Below, piece after piece: positions 63,701 to 64,000 of a stretch of DNA of 64,000 bases. Source of the stretch: Acidobacteriota bacterium (GTDB taxonomy: Bacteria; Acidobacteriota; UBA6911); the NCBI GenBank assembly GCA_016929335.1, contig JAFGIY010000130.1:1-64000 (forward strand), in the 5' to 3' direction. A program made the position numbers and the translations under genes. The notes beneath the pieces are model-generated. The model was not told the origin of the DNA and searched no databases. It was given only the letters and a program-made list of their open reading frames with translations. Numbering within the stretch: the first letter of the stretch is position 1; each line of letters starts with the position of its first letter.

Positions 63701-64000
63701 CAGTCCGGCTTCCACAGGCCTTTCTTTTAAGAGCGAAACGGCAAAAGAATGAAAAGTCGAAATCGCGGCCGTCTCCAGATCGTTGAGCGCTTCGAGCGCT
63801 CTCTCCGACTGCTCCTTTGGCGACCGCTCATGAAGGAGAATCTGCTCAAAATGCTGCCGCAACCGCACCCTCATCTCACTTGCGGCTTTCTCCGTAAAAG
63901 TTATGGCGCAGATGTGCGAAAGGGGCAAAGGCGGGCCCGCAGGTCCTTTCTCCAGCACAAGATGGAGAATCCGGTTGATGAGAATGCTGGTCTTTCCGGT
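60773..64000 (-). CDS. AddA/RecB-like UvrD-family helicase-nuclease (5' end outside the window)
   Basis: Double-strand break processing. The visible 1075 residues start inside Walker A (TGKTSILINRIL at the right edge of the window), so the N-terminus is cut off. Motifs follow: AITFTEKAASEMRVRLR (motif Ia), LLVDEFQDTDPIQWDIVLLL (II), VGDPKQSIYRFRNADIETYL (III), TTNFRSVPSIL (IV), MSIHKAKGLDFPIVIVAALG (V), LLYVGLTRARDHLILS (VI). A C-terminal RecB-type nuclease domain has DLIFEGDSGWVLVDYKTDRA. The gene begins the AddAB-like system; addB is presumably next door to the right. It ends about 118 bases before the zinc-ribbon promoter region. Confidence 0.88.
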   Translation of the reverse strand, partial: TGKTSILINRILHLVLEKGPAGPPLPLSHICAITFTEKAASEMRVRLRQHFEQILLHERSPKEQSERALEALNDLETAAISTFHSFAVSLLKERPVEAGLDPRFTALDAIQSELFFREIWEPWISRALVDRHPVLEKALRNGFRLDTLEELARTLRHSWIKIRSLDCDPPPAKEEYQEKVHGLLELGKSYLEKLKDPEDKLAAYLLSALHWLENPEDTIAALSRPGKAGAAANWKDGKSTVAAVQEYLREIVEFRAACENLPKQQLLYEVVCWIRTDFIVGEWEKRKQACGRIDFDDQLWLAREMLLKNKTVRREFQLQYRTLLVDEFQDTDPIQWDIVLLLTSADMEGQDLAGLRPEPGRLFIVGDPKQSIYRFRNADIETYLEVVNREHRESLGLGLLELTTNFRSVPSILSFVDNAFAPVMKAGPDERRYQGDYLPFGGQGYRTEELHAPSVHLLGDKADESRAKRNTKEFVKLESKKIAGLICAIHGSDSWKIADSIHKEESGWRVPQYGDIAVLLPVLTRVDVLEDEFREMGIPYVLEGGKFYYARSEVSSAITVLRAVANPNDSVALYGSLRSVFFGLSDEDLLRAHIEGLPLDYREQVPDDSPLHFPFEILRNLHLHRHERRASESFEVLLQKTGAREVLAAGGFQSLANLNKLGRTLRALQGDAAFSQVVDLLGTMDEEGLAESESRLMEDRSDAVRIMSIHKAKGLDFPIVIVAALGLRRQVRGKSILADPRNRRLFALGIGSKDSGLRTPLWQELAEEEKKRESAELVRLLYVGLTRARDHLILSTHTAGMKESGNPGEWVPATDGTRLDPLGSFIADCYLGKDGPARLIDAAELDRSLKVPQSRDIKTGIDWQAVAIRECEELHALIEKTPSSESLKAAGQIPDAPDSEHRPAEDRAPEIAGSRSVRLGVAFHEAMERVDFLKSVGISRLVQNVATKHRLDPAGIGMLESMMRTSLGSDLLNEAREAARSQKRVLRELPFVRPLDDKSVEEGKIDLIFEGDSGWVLVDYKTDRAASIEEDVEKFFRNKYGDQIREYVNALTSLSIQVEAAYLLLARTGKAIRII

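Overview
The window looks like a piece of an acidobacterial or related uncultured bacterial chromosome. The main reason is six genes for secreted proteins of the VWFA-related family that is expanded in Acidobacteria (11445-14744, 19942-21672, 21801-23768, 23835-25535, 25586-27532, 32982-33989). A DUF1844 protein, a PEP-CTERM protein, a TonB system and outer-membrane receptor, and several lipoproteins point to a Gram-negative envelope. Base composition is moderate and codon use looks even. I see no phage, plasmid or rRNA genes. One tRNA, Ser(GCT), is present. The taxonomic call is an inference from families, not a search.

Layout. 1-9.8 kb: secreted GATase/FnIII-like protein, GH13 glycosidase, substrate-binding lipoprotein, PEP-CTERM protein, and a molybdate/tungstate ABC operon (modABC) headed by a half-length TupA-like protein; then an S41 protease that has lost its catalytic core. 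10-15 kb: flavodoxin-like iron-sulfur reductase, a remnant of an AbiEii-linked protein, and a 1099-residue VWA protein. 15-19.8 kb: tRNA-Ser, gltX, pdxJ, rsmI and a coiled-coil exported protein, all separated by tandem 7-8 bp repeat words. 19.9-27.5 kb: a two-gene VWA module present twice in tandem. 27.6-34.5 kb: RmlD-like protein lacking its catalytic dyad, a MITE-like element, the DUF1844-ribF-gatC-gatA operon, a lipoprotein, a VWA protein and bacterioferritin. 34.6-46 kb: YyaL/DUF255 protein, four-helix-bundle protein, queF, a membrane-TPR protein with a two-component system, tonB-exbD and a TonB-dependent receptor. 45.8-49 kb: a three-gene operon (Gate-domain permease, TPR protein, archaeal-like DUF2117 protein) divergent from nikR. 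49-64 kb: ECF sigma/anti-sigma/exported protein trio, membrane pyrophosphatase, spmAB-like pair, LD-carboxypeptidase, basic-tailed protein, a ClpX-like ATPase without the zinc domain, a radical SAM protein, a small zinc ribbon, and a partial AddA/RecB-like helicase-nuclease.

The most unusual feature is a set of at least five families of short tandem words (7-8 bp: GATTGAC, GAGATTC, CGGCAGT, GGGGTTGA/GGGGCAAA, CACGAATT) laid out at gene borders as a forward arm and a reverse-complement arm. At least seven unrelated genes run into these words and take their last codons or their stop from them. The second is the NikR-linked operon with an archaeal-type DUF2117 protein. Repairs of start codons are noted where a ribosome binding site decides them. 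All functional calls rest on motif reading and memory of the families; no database search was possible.
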